From positions 1 to 60,000 of the forward strand of contig QCDD01000004.1 in the NCBI GenBank assembly GCA_003281045.1: a DNA stretch of 60,000 nt, written 5' to 3'. The position numbers and the translations under genes were made by a program. Under the pieces are notes generated by a model. That model saw only the letters and a program-made list of their open reading frames with translations. It searched no databases and was not told the DNA's origin. This document shows, piece after piece, positions 36,780 through 44,924 of this stretch; the first letter of the stretch is position 1, and the number at the start of each line of letters is the position of its first letter. Origin of the DNA: Pelagibacteraceae bacterium AG-349-L23. GTDB lineage: Bacteria > Pseudomonadota > Alphaproteobacteria > Pelagibacterales > Pelagibacteraceae.

Positions 36780-37895
36780 TTATTGTTTAGGAAAATAATC
36801 TTTAAATTCACTTTCTCTATAAACATCAGCAGTACAACAATGAAGGCCGCCGCCAAAAGCATAGGCAGCTCTTAAATCTACTGGAATTACTTCCATACCA
36901 AGTTTATCGAGTTGCTCTGCTTGATATTTTTCACTTTTTTCAACACAAACTGTCTTTGGATCTAGTACCAAAACATTCATAGAAAGCCAAACAGATGAAT
37001 AGCAAAGCGGTGGTGGTTCGTTGTGAGCAGGATGTGCAGCATCTATAATTTCCCAGCCATTATTTTCAAATAATTTTCTTTGTTCTTTGGGTAATCTTCT
37101 TTGAGGATTATTAATAATCAATCCCTCTTTTATTGGTGTAAAGGTTGCATCTATATGAATTGGGTATGGATCACCAGGAAAGTTTACAGCATGAACTCGA
37201 TGATCTTTATAATGTCTTTTTAACCAATCAATTCCTTTAAGATTTGTCGTGAAACCATGTTGTACCACTAAGTCTTTACCAAATCTCAACACATCAGCTG
37301 CATCAAACAAAGGTTCTTCTTCAGTTGTTACAAAAAATTTATCTTCAGTCCATTTTAATCTTTTTTGAATTCCAATTTTGTCAGATAAATAATCTTTTCT
37401 ATAATCTGCGTCTGTTAATCTTGGTTTTGGCGCTGACTCATGTCTCATGTTTGGATCTAAATTGTAATATTCTTTAAGAAGCGGACGGTAACAAAGATAC
37501 TCAAACCATCTACATCTATAACTCATAGTTGCCTCTAAAATTTCATTTCCAACTGTTAATAAAACATCTCTAGGAGGCATGCAGCCAAACATAGTTTCAG
37601 ATTCCCAATCAGGTGTTGAAGTTTTTTGATTAAAATTTAAAGGTGTCGGTCTATCAACTTTAATACCTCTTTTAACCAAAATATTTGAGAAATCATCAAG
37701 TAACTGATTTGCTTTATCTACAGTATCTTTTGTTCTAGGACCAAATTTCCCTCTCATATCTGAGTCTTCAGGAACTTTTGCATCTAAAGCAGGCTCTGGT
37801 GCAGGTATACATGTGCCGTCAGCCCTTCCAACAATAACATGTTTTAAAGGATCCCACTCATTCCAGCTATTTACAATCCTTTTTCCTTTTTTCAT
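36780..37895 (-). CDS. Glycine amidinotransferase-type enzyme
   Basis: A 371-residue member of the guanidino-group transferase family that includes L-arginine:glycine amidinotransferase. The catalytic Cys is in GGGLHCCTADV (Cys 353), with the Asp in LFDAADVLRFGKD and the His-Asp pair in PIHIDATFTPI. The classical reaction is arginine plus glycine to guanidinoacetate plus ornithine; other acceptors (lysine, inosamine) are known for relatives, so the acceptor is uncertain. The gene is last in a DMT transporter/creatinase/amidinotransferase operon, one base after the creatinase stop, which argues for a guanidino substrate. Confidence 0.87.
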   Translation of the reverse strand: MKKGKRIVNSWNEWDPLKHVIVGRADGTCIPAPEPALDAKVPEDSDMRGKFGPRTKDTVDKANQLLDDFSNILVKRGIKVDRPTPLNFNQKTSTPDWESETMFGCMPPRDVLLTVGNEILEATMSYRCRWFEYLCYRPLLKEYYNLDPNMRHESAPKPRLTDADYRKDYLSDKIGIQKRLKWTEDKFFVTTEEEPLFDAADVLRFGKDLVVQHGFTTNLKGIDWLKRHYKDHRVHAVNFPGDPYPIHIDATFTPIKEGLIINNPQRRLPKEQRKLFENNGWEIIDAAHPAHNEPPPLCYSSVWLSMNVLVLDPKTVCVEKSEKYQAEQLDKLGMEVIPVDLRAAYAFGGGLHCCTADVYRESEFKDYFPKQ

Positions 37896-37896
37896 T

Positions 37897-39114
37897 TTAA
37901 CCTTTTATAATATTGTGCTCTGGACCAAATGGAAACTTCGTAATATTTGCTGATCTATCCTTCCCTATTACCAAAATATCATGCTCTCTATACCCTCCTG
38001 CACCTGGATTTCCTTCAGGAATAAGTATCATAGGCTCCATTGAAATAACCATATTTTCCTCAAGAACAGTGTCAATATCCTCTCTCAATTCTAGACCCGC
38101 TTCCCTTCCATAAAAATGGGACAATACTCCAAATGAATGTCCATACCCAAACGTTCTATACTGCAAATATCCCAACTCAGCAAAAAGTTCATTTAATTCA
38201 TTACATATGTCAGAACATTTTACTCCAGGTTTTATTAACTCAAGCCCCCTTTTGTGAACCTTCACATTTGCCTCCCATGCTTTTAAAGATTCATCATTTA
38301 CATTATCTAAAAATAAAGTCCTCTCTAATGCAGTATAATATCCAGAAATCATTGGAAAAGTGTTTAAGGATAAAATATCGCCATTTACTAATTTGCGATT
38401 TGTTTTTGGATTATGTGCGCCATCTGTATTGATACCTGATTGAAACCATACCCAAGTATCCATGTATTCAGCATCTGGATATGTTTTGGCTATTTCTTTT
38501 TCCATTTTATCTCTTCCAGTTATTGCAATTTCTAGCTCTGTTGCTCCTTGTTTAATATTCTTGACAATTTCTTCTCCACCAATATCAGCAATTCTTGCCC
38601 CATTTTTTATAATTTCTATTTCTTCTTTAGATTTTATCATTCTTAACTTCATCAGTTTTTTTGAAATATCTTTAAAAGTAGAGACTGAAAAAATTGATTG
38701 AATTTTTTCATTTATTTCTAAAGTAATATGATCATTTTCAATTCCAATATTTTTAGGTATTTTATTCTCATCAATTATTGATGTTATCGCTTTTAAGAAG
38801 TTGTCCTTTTTCCAATCAGTATAAATAATATTTTCGCAATGTGATCTCCTCCAGGGCTGACTTGCATCAATATTAGCTGAAATAGTTACAATTTTATTTT
38901 CAGTAATGATACATCCGTATGGTCTGCCGAAAGAGCAATAAATAAAACCAGAGTAGTAAGCTATATTATGCATTGAGGTTAAAATAATCATATCAAGATT
39001 ATCTTTATCCATTATAGTTCTTAATTTATTTAACCTCTGATTATATTCTTCGTTAGAAAAAGGTAGTTTAGCCTTTTCACCATTCTTTAAAGTAAAAAAA
39101 TCAGGCCTTTCCAT
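37897..39114 (-). CDS. Creatinase (creatine amidinohydrolase)-like enzyme
   Basis: A 405-residue pita-bread-fold protein of the M24 family. As I recall the Pseudomonas creatinase sequence, this one matches it along its whole length: YCSFGRPY, ISANIDASQPWRR, MDTWVWFQSGINTDGAHNP, RTFGYGHSFG, REHDILV. The presumed catalytic His is at residue 234 (DGAHNP). The two metal-binding Asp residues of true M24 peptidases are replaced in LSLNTFPMISGYYTALERT, as in creatinase, so a prolidase function is unlikely. Creatinase converts creatine to sarcosine and urea. It lies between a DMT transporter and an amidinotransferase. Confidence 0.86.
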   Translation of the reverse strand: MERPDFFTLKNGEKAKLPFSNEEYNQRLNKLRTIMDKDNLDMIILTSMHNIAYYSGFIYCSFGRPYGCIITENKIVTISANIDASQPWRRSHCENIIYTDWKKDNFLKAITSIIDENKIPKNIGIENDHITLEINEKIQSIFSVSTFKDISKKLMKLRMIKSKEEIEIIKNGARIADIGGEEIVKNIKQGATELEIAITGRDKMEKEIAKTYPDAEYMDTWVWFQSGINTDGAHNPKTNRKLVNGDILSLNTFPMISGYYTALERTLFLDNVNDESLKAWEANVKVHKRGLELIKPGVKCSDICNELNELFAELGYLQYRTFGYGHSFGVLSHFYGREAGLELREDIDTVLEENMVISMEPMILIPEGNPGAGGYREHDILVIGKDRSANITKFPFGPEHNIIKG

Positions 39115-39127
39115 AAATTTTATGAAT

Positions 39128-40033
39128 TTAATTTAGAGCTATATATCTCTTATTCCATCTCATTATAAGGCTATAATAAATAATTGAGACAAAAAGAAAG
39201 AAGCCTCCCACTATTGTGTTAGTAGATGGAATTTCATTAATCCCAAATAACGGTAACCATACCCAAAAAATTCCTCCAATAACCTCTGTCAGAGATAGTA
39301 ATGTTAATTCTGCTGCCTGGATTGCTTTAGATCCTATCGAATATAAAATAAGACCTAAACACACTAATACTCCATGGAGAGAAAACATTGCACTATTATA
39401 ACTAGTTGCAAAAAAAGTTTGTTTATTAACCAAAATCATAATTGTAGCCGTTATAAAACAAAATAAGCCGGCTACAGCGACTGTTGTAAATTTTGGAGTT
39501 TCTTTTCTCCATCTTAGAGTGACAGAAAAAATTGAAAATCCTATTGATGATGTGAGTCCAAAAACAAAACCTATTAAAGAATTTTTTTCAGTATTACCAA
39601 CCGCCATGATTATGATGCCCACAGTTGCAATAAGCATTGATATCCAAACATTTAGAGAAATTTTTTCTTTTAAAAATAAAAAAGCTAATAATGCAGTAAA
39701 AAAAGGCATTGCAGCTAAACATAATAAAGTAATTGCTGCAGTGGTATTTGTAATTGAATAAATAAATGAAATCATTGCAATACCAAGACCCATGCCACCA
39801 ACAACTCCTGATTTACCTACTTTTTTGTAGTTTTTGTAAAAATTTATTCCTTCTTCGAAATATAAATATAAATTTAAAATAATAAAAATAGTTAAACCTC
39901 TACCAAAAATATATTGCCAAGGAACCATATGAGGATCATTCATATATCTCACTACTAGAGGGCCAAACGACCAAAGTATCCCTGCAAATAAAACTACCGG
40001 TACAGCTATTTTTTCATTTCTTAGTTCAACCAT
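39128..40033 (-). CDS. DMT superfamily (EamA) transporter, copy 2
   Basis: A 301-residue protein with about ten hydrophobic helices in two EamA repeats. Segments such as SITNTTAAITLLCLAAMPFF at the end of the first repeat and LTEVIGGIFWVWLPLFGI in the second are family-like. It is the first gene of the operon with the creatinase-like and amidinotransferase genes (13 bp before the creatinase start). This makes it a candidate carrier for creatine, guanidinoacetate or another guanidino compound; direction of transport cannot be inferred. Confidence 0.88.
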   Translation of the reverse strand: MVELRNEKIAVPVVLFAGILWSFGPLVVRYMNDPHMVPWQYIFGRGLTIFIILNLYLYFEEGINFYKNYKKVGKSGVVGGMGLGIAMISFIYSITNTTAAITLLCLAAMPFFTALLAFLFLKEKISLNVWISMLIATVGIIIMAVGNTEKNSLIGFVFGLTSSIGFSIFSVTLRWRKETPKFTTVAVAGLFCFITATIMILVNKQTFFATSYNSAMFSLHGVLVCLGLILYSIGSKAIQAAELTLLSLTEVIGGIFWVWLPLFGINEIPSTNTIVGGFFLFVSIIYYSLIMRWNKRYIALN

Positions 40034-40105
40034 AATCGACTATTTAGATCTAATTGATTAGCACTACAACATAAATTAAATTGTTATACAAAGTATTGGT
40101 ATTAG

Positions 40106-40111
40106 TATAAT
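40106..40111 (+). promoter_or_regulatory. Putative -10 element of the SufU-like gene
   Basis: A perfect TATAAT ends 8 bp before the ATG at 40120. The start point would fall within a few bases of the start codon, giving a very short or leaderless mRNA. A clear -35 hexamer at the right spacing is not seen. Confidence 0.4.
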
Positions 40112-40119
40112 AAATTAAT

Positions 40120-40518
40120 ATGAATTTGGATATTCTTAAAATAGCCTCTGATACCAACAATAACAAAAGTATAAAAAACTATACACACCACTCAAAATTG
40201 AAAAATTCAATGTGCGGTGATGAGATGCAAATAGATTTGGTTATAAAAAAAAATAAAATTATTGATTTTGGTTATCAAGGTAAGTCCTGTGTTTATTGTC
40301 AAGCCTCAGCAAGTTTACTTTCAAAAATTTCAATTAATGAAAATAAATCTAAAATTAATGAATTGTGCGATGATGCAAAATATTATTTTGAGGGAAATGT
40401 TGAAAATATTGAGAAAAAATGGAAATCGCTTAATAAAATATTTAATGATAAAAATTTATCTCGTAAAGAATGTATTTTATTGCCTTTTAAAACAATAAAA
40501 AAAATAGTATCAAAATGA
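40120..40518 (+). CDS. Iron-sulfur assembly scaffold, SufU/NifU-N type
   Basis: A 132-residue protein of the IscU/SufU fold. The three conserved cysteine positions are visible: NSMCGDEM, SCVYCQASASLLS (an extra Cys is present) and SRKECILLPFKTI near the C-terminus. The LSRKEC..LPF ending is more like SufU than IscU. It could hand sulfur or clusters to SUF components, but no other suf gene is in the window. It is divergent from the DMT/creatinase operon and 4 bp before the HPP gene. Confidence 0.85.
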   Translation: MNLDILKIASDTNNNKSIKNYTHHSKLKNSMCGDEMQIDLVIKKNKIIDFGYQGKSCVYCQASASLLSKISINENKSKINELCDDAKYYFEGNVENIEKKWKSLNKIFNDKNLSRKECILLPFKTIKKIVSK

Positions 40519-40522
40519 TTTT

Positions 40523-40987
40523 ATGGGTAATTTAAAACAATCTTTTATTGCAGGTTTATTTTCAATTATCACTATAGGTATTTTAACTTTATTAACTTAT
40601 AAAACTGAATTTGGAATTTTCCTTGTAGCATCTTTTGGATCATCAATGGTTCTATTGTATGGATATCCTGAAAGCCCTTTTGCCCAACCCAAAAATGTTT
40701 TTTTTGGGCATCTGGTAACTGCAATTGTAGGAATGTTTTTTTTATATTTAATTCCTTTGCCATTATTTATAATTATACCATTAGCAGTTGGTTTTGGAGT
40801 GGGTCTAATGATATTATTTAATGTTACTCATCCACCTGCAGGTGGAAATCCAATTATAGTTATTATGGGCAGTGTCTCACTAGACTATTTGTTAAGTCCA
40901 ATAATTTCAGGATCAATAATTATTATAGTTTTTGCTATTATAATTAATAAATTTATACTTAAAAAGAGTTATCCAAAAACAAAATAA
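40523..40987 (+). CDS. HPP family membrane protein
   Basis: A 154-residue membrane protein with about four or five hydrophobic helices. The family motif THPPAGGNPIIVIMG and the upstream YGYPESPFAQPKN are clear. Cyanobacterial and plant HPP proteins have been linked to nitrite uptake, but I do not extend that to this gene. It directly follows the SufU-like gene and precedes the formate dehydrogenase promoter region. Confidence 0.88.
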   Translation: MGNLKQSFIAGLFSIITIGILTLLTYKTEFGIFLVASFGSSMVLLYGYPESPFAQPKNVFFGHLVTAIVGMFFLYLIPLPLFIIIPLAVGFGVGLMILFNVTHPPAGGNPIIVIMGSVSLDYLLSPIISGSIIIIVFAIIINKFILKKSYPKTK

Positions 40988-40992
40988 TTTGT

Positions 40993-41021
40993 TTGCTAGC
41001 GACATTAAAATAATGTTAGAT
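40993..41021 (+). promoter_or_regulatory. Putative promoter of formate dehydrogenase
   Basis: TTGCTA (40993-40998) and TTAGAT (41016-41021) are spaced by 17 bp, starting 6 bp after the HPP stop codon. A clear AGGAG ribosome-binding site (41055-41059) then lies 5 nt before the fdh ATG. Each hexamer is an imperfect match. Confidence 0.45.
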
Positions 41022-41064
41022 GTCTCAAAATAAATTAATGATTGAAAGTAACGCAGGAGAATAA

Positions 41065-42264
41065 ATGAAAATATTATGTGTATTATATGATGATCCAAAA
41101 GGAGGAATGCCTAAGTCATATCCACTTAAAGATCTTCCTAAACTAGAAAAATATCCAGACGGGATGACTTTACCTTCTCCAAAAGGAAGAGATTTTAATC
41201 CAGGAGAATTATTAGGATGTGTTTCAGGAGAGTTAGGATTAAGAAAATTTTTAGAAAGTAATGGACACGAGTTAGTAGTTACTAATAGTAAAGATGGAGA
41301 TGGATGTGAGGCAGATAAGCATATCGTTGATGCTGATATAGTAATTTCTCAACCTTTTTTCCCGTATTACTTAACTAAAGAAAGAATTGCTAAAGCTAAA
41401 AACTTAAAAATGGCTATTACAGCTGGAATCGGCTCTGATCACGTGGATTTACAAGCAGCTATGGATAACAAAATTGATGTAGTTGAAGTAACTTTTTGTA
41501 ATTCAAGATCTGTTGCTGAACACATTGTAATGATGATTGTATCAATGGTGAGAGACTATCACAACCAACATAGAATTGTTAATGAAGGTGGATGGAACAT
41601 AGCAGATGCTGTGCAAAGATCTTATGATGTTGAAGGTATGCACATTGGAACTGTTGCTGCTGGCCGTATCGGTTTAGATGCATTAAGAAAAATGAAACCA
41701 TTTGATGTACACTTACATTATTTTGATAGACATAAATTACCAGATAGTGTTGAGAAAGAATTAAACTTAACATTTCATGAGTCAGTAGAGTCTATGGTAA
41801 AAGTTTGTGATGTCGTGACTATTAACTGTCCTCTCCATCCTGAGACTGAGAACTTATTTGACGATGCAATGATAAGCAAAATGAAAAAAGGTGCTTATAT
41901 TGTAAACACGGCAAGAGGTAAAATTTGTAATCGTGATGCAATTGCAAAAGCATTGAAGAGTGGTCAACTAAGTGGTTATGCTGGAGACGTTTGGTTTCCA
42001 CAGCCAGCTCCAAATGATCATGTATGGAGAACAATGCCTAACCATGGTATGACACCTCACACTTCTGGAACTTCTTTGTCAGCTCAAACAAGATATGCTG
42101 ATGGTGTAAGAGAAATCTTAGAATGTTTCTTTGAAGGAAAAGAAATTAGAAATCAATATCTTATCGTCAAAGATGGACAATTGGCTGGAATGGGTGCTCA
42201 CTCATATAGTAAAGGATCTGCCACAGGTGGTTCTGAAGAGGCAGCTAAATATAAGAAAAAATAA
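41065..42264 (+). CDS. fdh: NAD-dependent formate dehydrogenase
   Basis: A 399-residue D-2-hydroxyacid dehydrogenase-type FDH that oxidises formate to CO2 with NAD, cofactor-free and soluble. Motifs are PFFPYYLT for formate/inhibitor binding, AGIGSDHVDL, NSRSVAEH, the dinucleotide loop VAAGRIGLDAL, the catalytic Arg in NTARGK and the catalytic His in TPHTSGTSLSAQ, with GDVWFPQPAP between them. The length equals methylotroph FDH. It has a strong ribosome-binding site and a large hairpin downstream, so it is probably a single-gene, well-expressed unit. It fits SAR11 one-carbon oxidation for energy. Confidence 0.95.
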   Translation: MKILCVLYDDPKGGMPKSYPLKDLPKLEKYPDGMTLPSPKGRDFNPGELLGCVSGELGLRKFLESNGHELVVTNSKDGDGCEADKHIVDADIVISQPFFPYYLTKERIAKAKNLKMAITAGIGSDHVDLQAAMDNKIDVVEVTFCNSRSVAEHIVMMIVSMVRDYHNQHRIVNEGGWNIADAVQRSYDVEGMHIGTVAAGRIGLDALRKMKPFDVHLHYFDRHKLPDSVEKELNLTFHESVESMVKVCDVVTINCPLHPETENLFDDAMISKMKKGAYIVNTARGKICNRDAIAKALKSGQLSGYAGDVWFPQPAPNDHVWRTMPNHGMTPHTSGTSLSAQTRYADGVREILECFFEGKEIRNQYLIVKDGQLAGMGAHSYSKGSATGGSEEAAKYKKK

Positions 42265-42276
42265 ATCATTCTTTAA

Positions 42277-42319
42277 ATTATTAGAGGTATGCTACTTAAA
42301 AGTAGCTACCTTTAATAAT
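42277..42319 (+). other. Long hairpin between fdh and msrA
   Basis: An inverted repeat of about 20 paired positions surrounds a 2-4 nt loop at 42298-42299. The inner arm GCTACTT/AAGTAGC and the outer arm AGGTA/TACCT are separated by one bulged T at 42290, followed by an AT-rich lower stem with one G-T pair. It starts 13 bp after the fdh stop codon. There is no immediate T-run, so a classical intrinsic terminator is doubtful. An mRNA 3'-end stabiliser or an attenuator of msrA are alternatives. Confidence 0.6.
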
Positions 42320-42357
42320 CTAGACTCAATTTCCAATTTTTGTATAAATTTTTAGTC

Positions 42358-42933
42358 ATGAGATTTTTATTATTTATATTTTTAAACTTAATAATTGCAA
42401 ATTCAGTATTGGCATCTGAAAAAAGTAAAGCATATTTTGCTGGTGGTTGTTTCTGGTGTATGGAAGAATCTTTTGAAAAATTAGCAGGTGTTGAGAAAGT
42501 AATTTCAGGGTACTCAGGAGGAAAAACTGAAAATCCAACCTATAAAGAAGTTACTTATGGAAATACAGGTCACCTTGAAGTTGTAGAAGTAATTTACGAT
42601 GCAAGTTTAATATCTTTCGAAGAACTACTTAAAAATTTTTGGCTCAACATAGATCCATTTGATCCTTATGGTCAGTTTTGCGACAAAGGTTATAGCTACA
42701 GATCTGCAGCTTTTTATACAAATCAAAAGGAAAAAGATTTAATTGAAAAAGATTTTAAAAGACTAGAAAAAAAATTTAATAAAAAAGTTGTTACTTATAT
42801 TAGAGAATTTGAAAAATTTTATATAGCTGAAGATCGTCATCAAGATTATTATCAAGTATATTTTTTAAATTATTTAAAATATAAAAAAGCTTGTAGAAGA
42901 GAAGAGATTTTAAATAGAATTTGGAAAATGTAG
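42358..42933 (+). CDS. msrA: Peptide methionine sulfoxide reductase MsrA, exported form
   Basis: Reduces methionine-S-sulfoxide in proteins. The 191-residue protein starts with a clear signal peptide (residues 1-19, ending VLAS), so it probably acts in the periplasm. The catalytic motif AGGCFWC has the nucleophilic Cys at 31. GYSGG, DPFDPYGQFCDKG and the resolving Cys region KKACRREEI follow. The frame is open from TTG 42340, but the ATG at 42358 gives the normal signal peptide. selO follows after 6 bp. Confidence 0.93.
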   Translation: MRFLLFIFLNLIIANSVLASEKSKAYFAGGCFWCMEESFEKLAGVEKVISGYSGGKTENPTYKEVTYGNTGHLEVVEVIYDASLISFEELLKNFWLNIDPFDPYGQFCDKGYSYRSAAFYTNQKEKDLIEKDFKRLEKKFNKKVVTYIREFEKFYIAEDRHQDYYQVYFLNYLKYKKACRREEILNRIWKM

Positions 42934-42939
42934 CAATTT

Positions 42940-44394
42940 ATGAAAAATAATATCAATTGGAATTTTGATAACACATATTCCAAATTGCCTGAGCCATTTA
43001 GAGAAAAGATAAATCCAGTAAAAGTTAAAAATCCTAAACTGATTTTATTAAATGAGTCTTTGGCCAAGGATCTAAATTTAGATTTTTCTGAGATTAGTCA
43101 GTCTGAATTATCAGCAATATTTACGGGAAACGAATTGCCAAAAAATAGTAATTCAATAGCACAAGCTTATGCAGGTCATCAATTTGGCCATTTTACAATG
43201 CTTGGTGATGGGAGAGCAGTTTTGATTGGAGAACATGTATCTAAAAATAATCATAGATACGATATTCAATTTAAAGGCTCAGGAAAAACTGCTTTTTCAA
43301 GAAATGGAGATGGAAGAGCAGCGTTAGGGCCTATGCTTAGAGAATATTTAATAAGTGAAGCAATGTATGCCTTAAATATTCCGACAACACGAAGTTTAGC
43401 AGTCGCAAAAACTGGAGAAAATGTAATTAGAGAGACACAATTAGAAGGTGCTGTACTAACTAGAGTGGCATCAAGTCATATTAGAGTAGGAACTTTTCAG
43501 TATATTGCAGCGAGAAATAAAAAAGATGAGTTAGAGACATTATTTGAATATGTCATCAAAAGACATTACCCAGAAATTGAAAATTCAAAAAATAAAGCCT
43601 TAGATCTTTTAAAAATTGTTTTAGGTAAACAGATTGATTTAGTAGTCAATTGGATGAGAGTTGGATTTATTCATGGTGTAATGAATACAGATAACATGAG
43701 TATAGCTGGTGAGACCATTGACTATGGACCCTGTGCTTTCATGGATATTTATGATCCAAAAACTGTATTTAGTTCAATTGATAAATTAGGTAGATATGCT
43801 TATTGCAATCAGCCAGTTATAACAAAATGGAATCTATCAAGATTTGCTGAGTGCTTGATACCTTTGATCGATAAAGACCAAGACACAGCTGTAAAATTAG
43901 CAACTGAAATAATCAACACTTTTGAAAAAACATATGAAGAAAAGTGGTTAAATATGATGAGGGCTAAGCTGGGCTTACTCGGTACGGATAAAAAAGATAA
44001 ATACCTAATATTAGACTTGCTCACTTGGATGCATCAAAATAAAGTTGATTACACAAATACATTTTGTCACTTGATGAACTTTAAAACTCAAGGAGATAAT
44101 ATTTATGAAGGTGCTGATTTTAGCAACTGGAAAAAAAGGTGGCAGGAAAGATCATCAAGTCATGATAATTCAAAGGAAAAGCATAAAAAATTGATGCGAA
44201 GTACAAACCCTCTTTTAATTCCAAGAAATCATATAGTTGAAAATACTCTTAGAGATGCAGATCAAGGAAATTTGGAACCTTTGCTTAACTTTTTAAAAAT
44301 CTTAAATAGCCCCTATACTGATCAAAAAGATATCAGAGAATACCAAATATTATCCAGTTCAAATGAAAATTATCAAACTTTTTGTGGAACTTAA
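42940..44394 (+). CDS. selO: Protein adenylyltransferase SelO (YdiU family)
   Basis: A 484-residue pseudokinase-fold enzyme that transfers AMP from ATP to Ser/Thr/Tyr of proteins in studied members. Visible motifs are AYAGHQFGHFTMLGDGRAVLIGE, SGKTAFSRNGDGRAALGPMLREY, SSHIRVGTFQY, and the metal/catalytic region NTDNMSIAGETIDYGPCAFMD. It ends in FCGT, a Cys at position 482 where eukaryotic SelO has selenocysteine. It follows msrA by 6 bp, and both are linked to oxidative stress in other organisms. Confidence 0.95.
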   Translation: MKNNINWNFDNTYSKLPEPFREKINPVKVKNPKLILLNESLAKDLNLDFSEISQSELSAIFTGNELPKNSNSIAQAYAGHQFGHFTMLGDGRAVLIGEHVSKNNHRYDIQFKGSGKTAFSRNGDGRAALGPMLREYLISEAMYALNIPTTRSLAVAKTGENVIRETQLEGAVLTRVASSHIRVGTFQYIAARNKKDELETLFEYVIKRHYPEIENSKNKALDLLKIVLGKQIDLVVNWMRVGFIHGVMNTDNMSIAGETIDYGPCAFMDIYDPKTVFSSIDKLGRYAYCNQPVITKWNLSRFAECLIPLIDKDQDTAVKLATEIINTFEKTYEEKWLNMMRAKLGLLGTDKKDKYLILDLLTWMHQNKVDYTNTFCHLMNFKTQGDNIYEGADFSNWKKRWQERSSSHDNSKEKHKKLMRSTNPLLIPRNHIVENTLRDADQGNLEPLLNFLKILNSPYTDQKDIREYQILSSSNENYQTFCGT

Positions 44395-44397
44395 AAA

Positions 44398-44910
44398 TTA
44401 TTTTTTTGCAATCAAGTTTAAACTTATCAGCTCTCCATCGATGTCCTCATTACTGGTATCATGTGTAAATATTGAGAATTTTTCAACTTTTTCAATTTCA
44501 TCGAAACCAACATTTTTCAATAAACCACTAAGAAGTTCAAAATCCCACCCAAAATAGTGGAAATCATATTCATCAATTTGACCTCCAAATATCATTCTCA
44601 TTATCTTAATTTTGGTTTTAGTTTGATTTTTTTTTTCCAAAAATTGTCTAAATAAAACATTCATATTAGGGACTGAAATATAAAATTTTCCACCAGAGGT
44701 AAGAATTCTATAGATACCAGATAAAGTTTTTTTTACATCAATGTATTTTACATGCTCAAATACATGGCTGGCATAAACTTCACTTATTGAATTATCTTTG
44801 AATTGAGAAAGATCTGATATATCCCCTACAAAATCAACATTATCTCTTTTTTGAATATTTAAAATCTTCCATCCTTCTTTGGCTTCCCAGCCTCCAATAT
44901 GTAATTTCAT
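44398..44910 (-). CDS. Class I SAM-dependent methyltransferase, short
   Basis: A 170-residue protein with a methyltransferase type 11 pattern. The N-terminal KLHIGG replaces the usual glycine-rich loop, followed by the acidic loop VGDISDLSQF, EVYASHVFEHV and RILTSGGKFYISVPN. Relatives often act on small molecules or in surface polysaccharide synthesis, but the substrate here is unknown. The motif I loop is not canonical (IGGWEAKEGW), although this variation is frequent in this subfamily. It lies 3 bp from convergent selO and 14 bp downstream of the DAO-family gene. Confidence 0.78.
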   Translation of the reverse strand: MKLHIGGWEAKEGWKILNIQKRDNVDFVGDISDLSQFKDNSISEVYASHVFEHVKYIDVKKTLSGIYRILTSGGKFYISVPNMNVLFRQFLEKKNQTKTKIKIMRMIFGGQIDEYDFHYFGWDFELLSGLLKNVGFDEIEKVEKFSIFTHDTSNEDIDGELISLNLIAKK

Positions 44911-44924
44911 AAAATTTTTACTAT

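Noticed and set aside
38133-38432. 99-codon open frame on the plus strand inside the creatinase-like gene.
   Set aside because: The opposite strand carries a clear full-length enzyme; this frame is a shadow with a His/Leu/Gln-rich, non-family sequence.
37897-39114. Xaa-Pro aminopeptidase annotation for the M24 protein.
   Set aside because: The metal-binding Asp pair of the peptidases is replaced and the full-length pattern follows creatinase.
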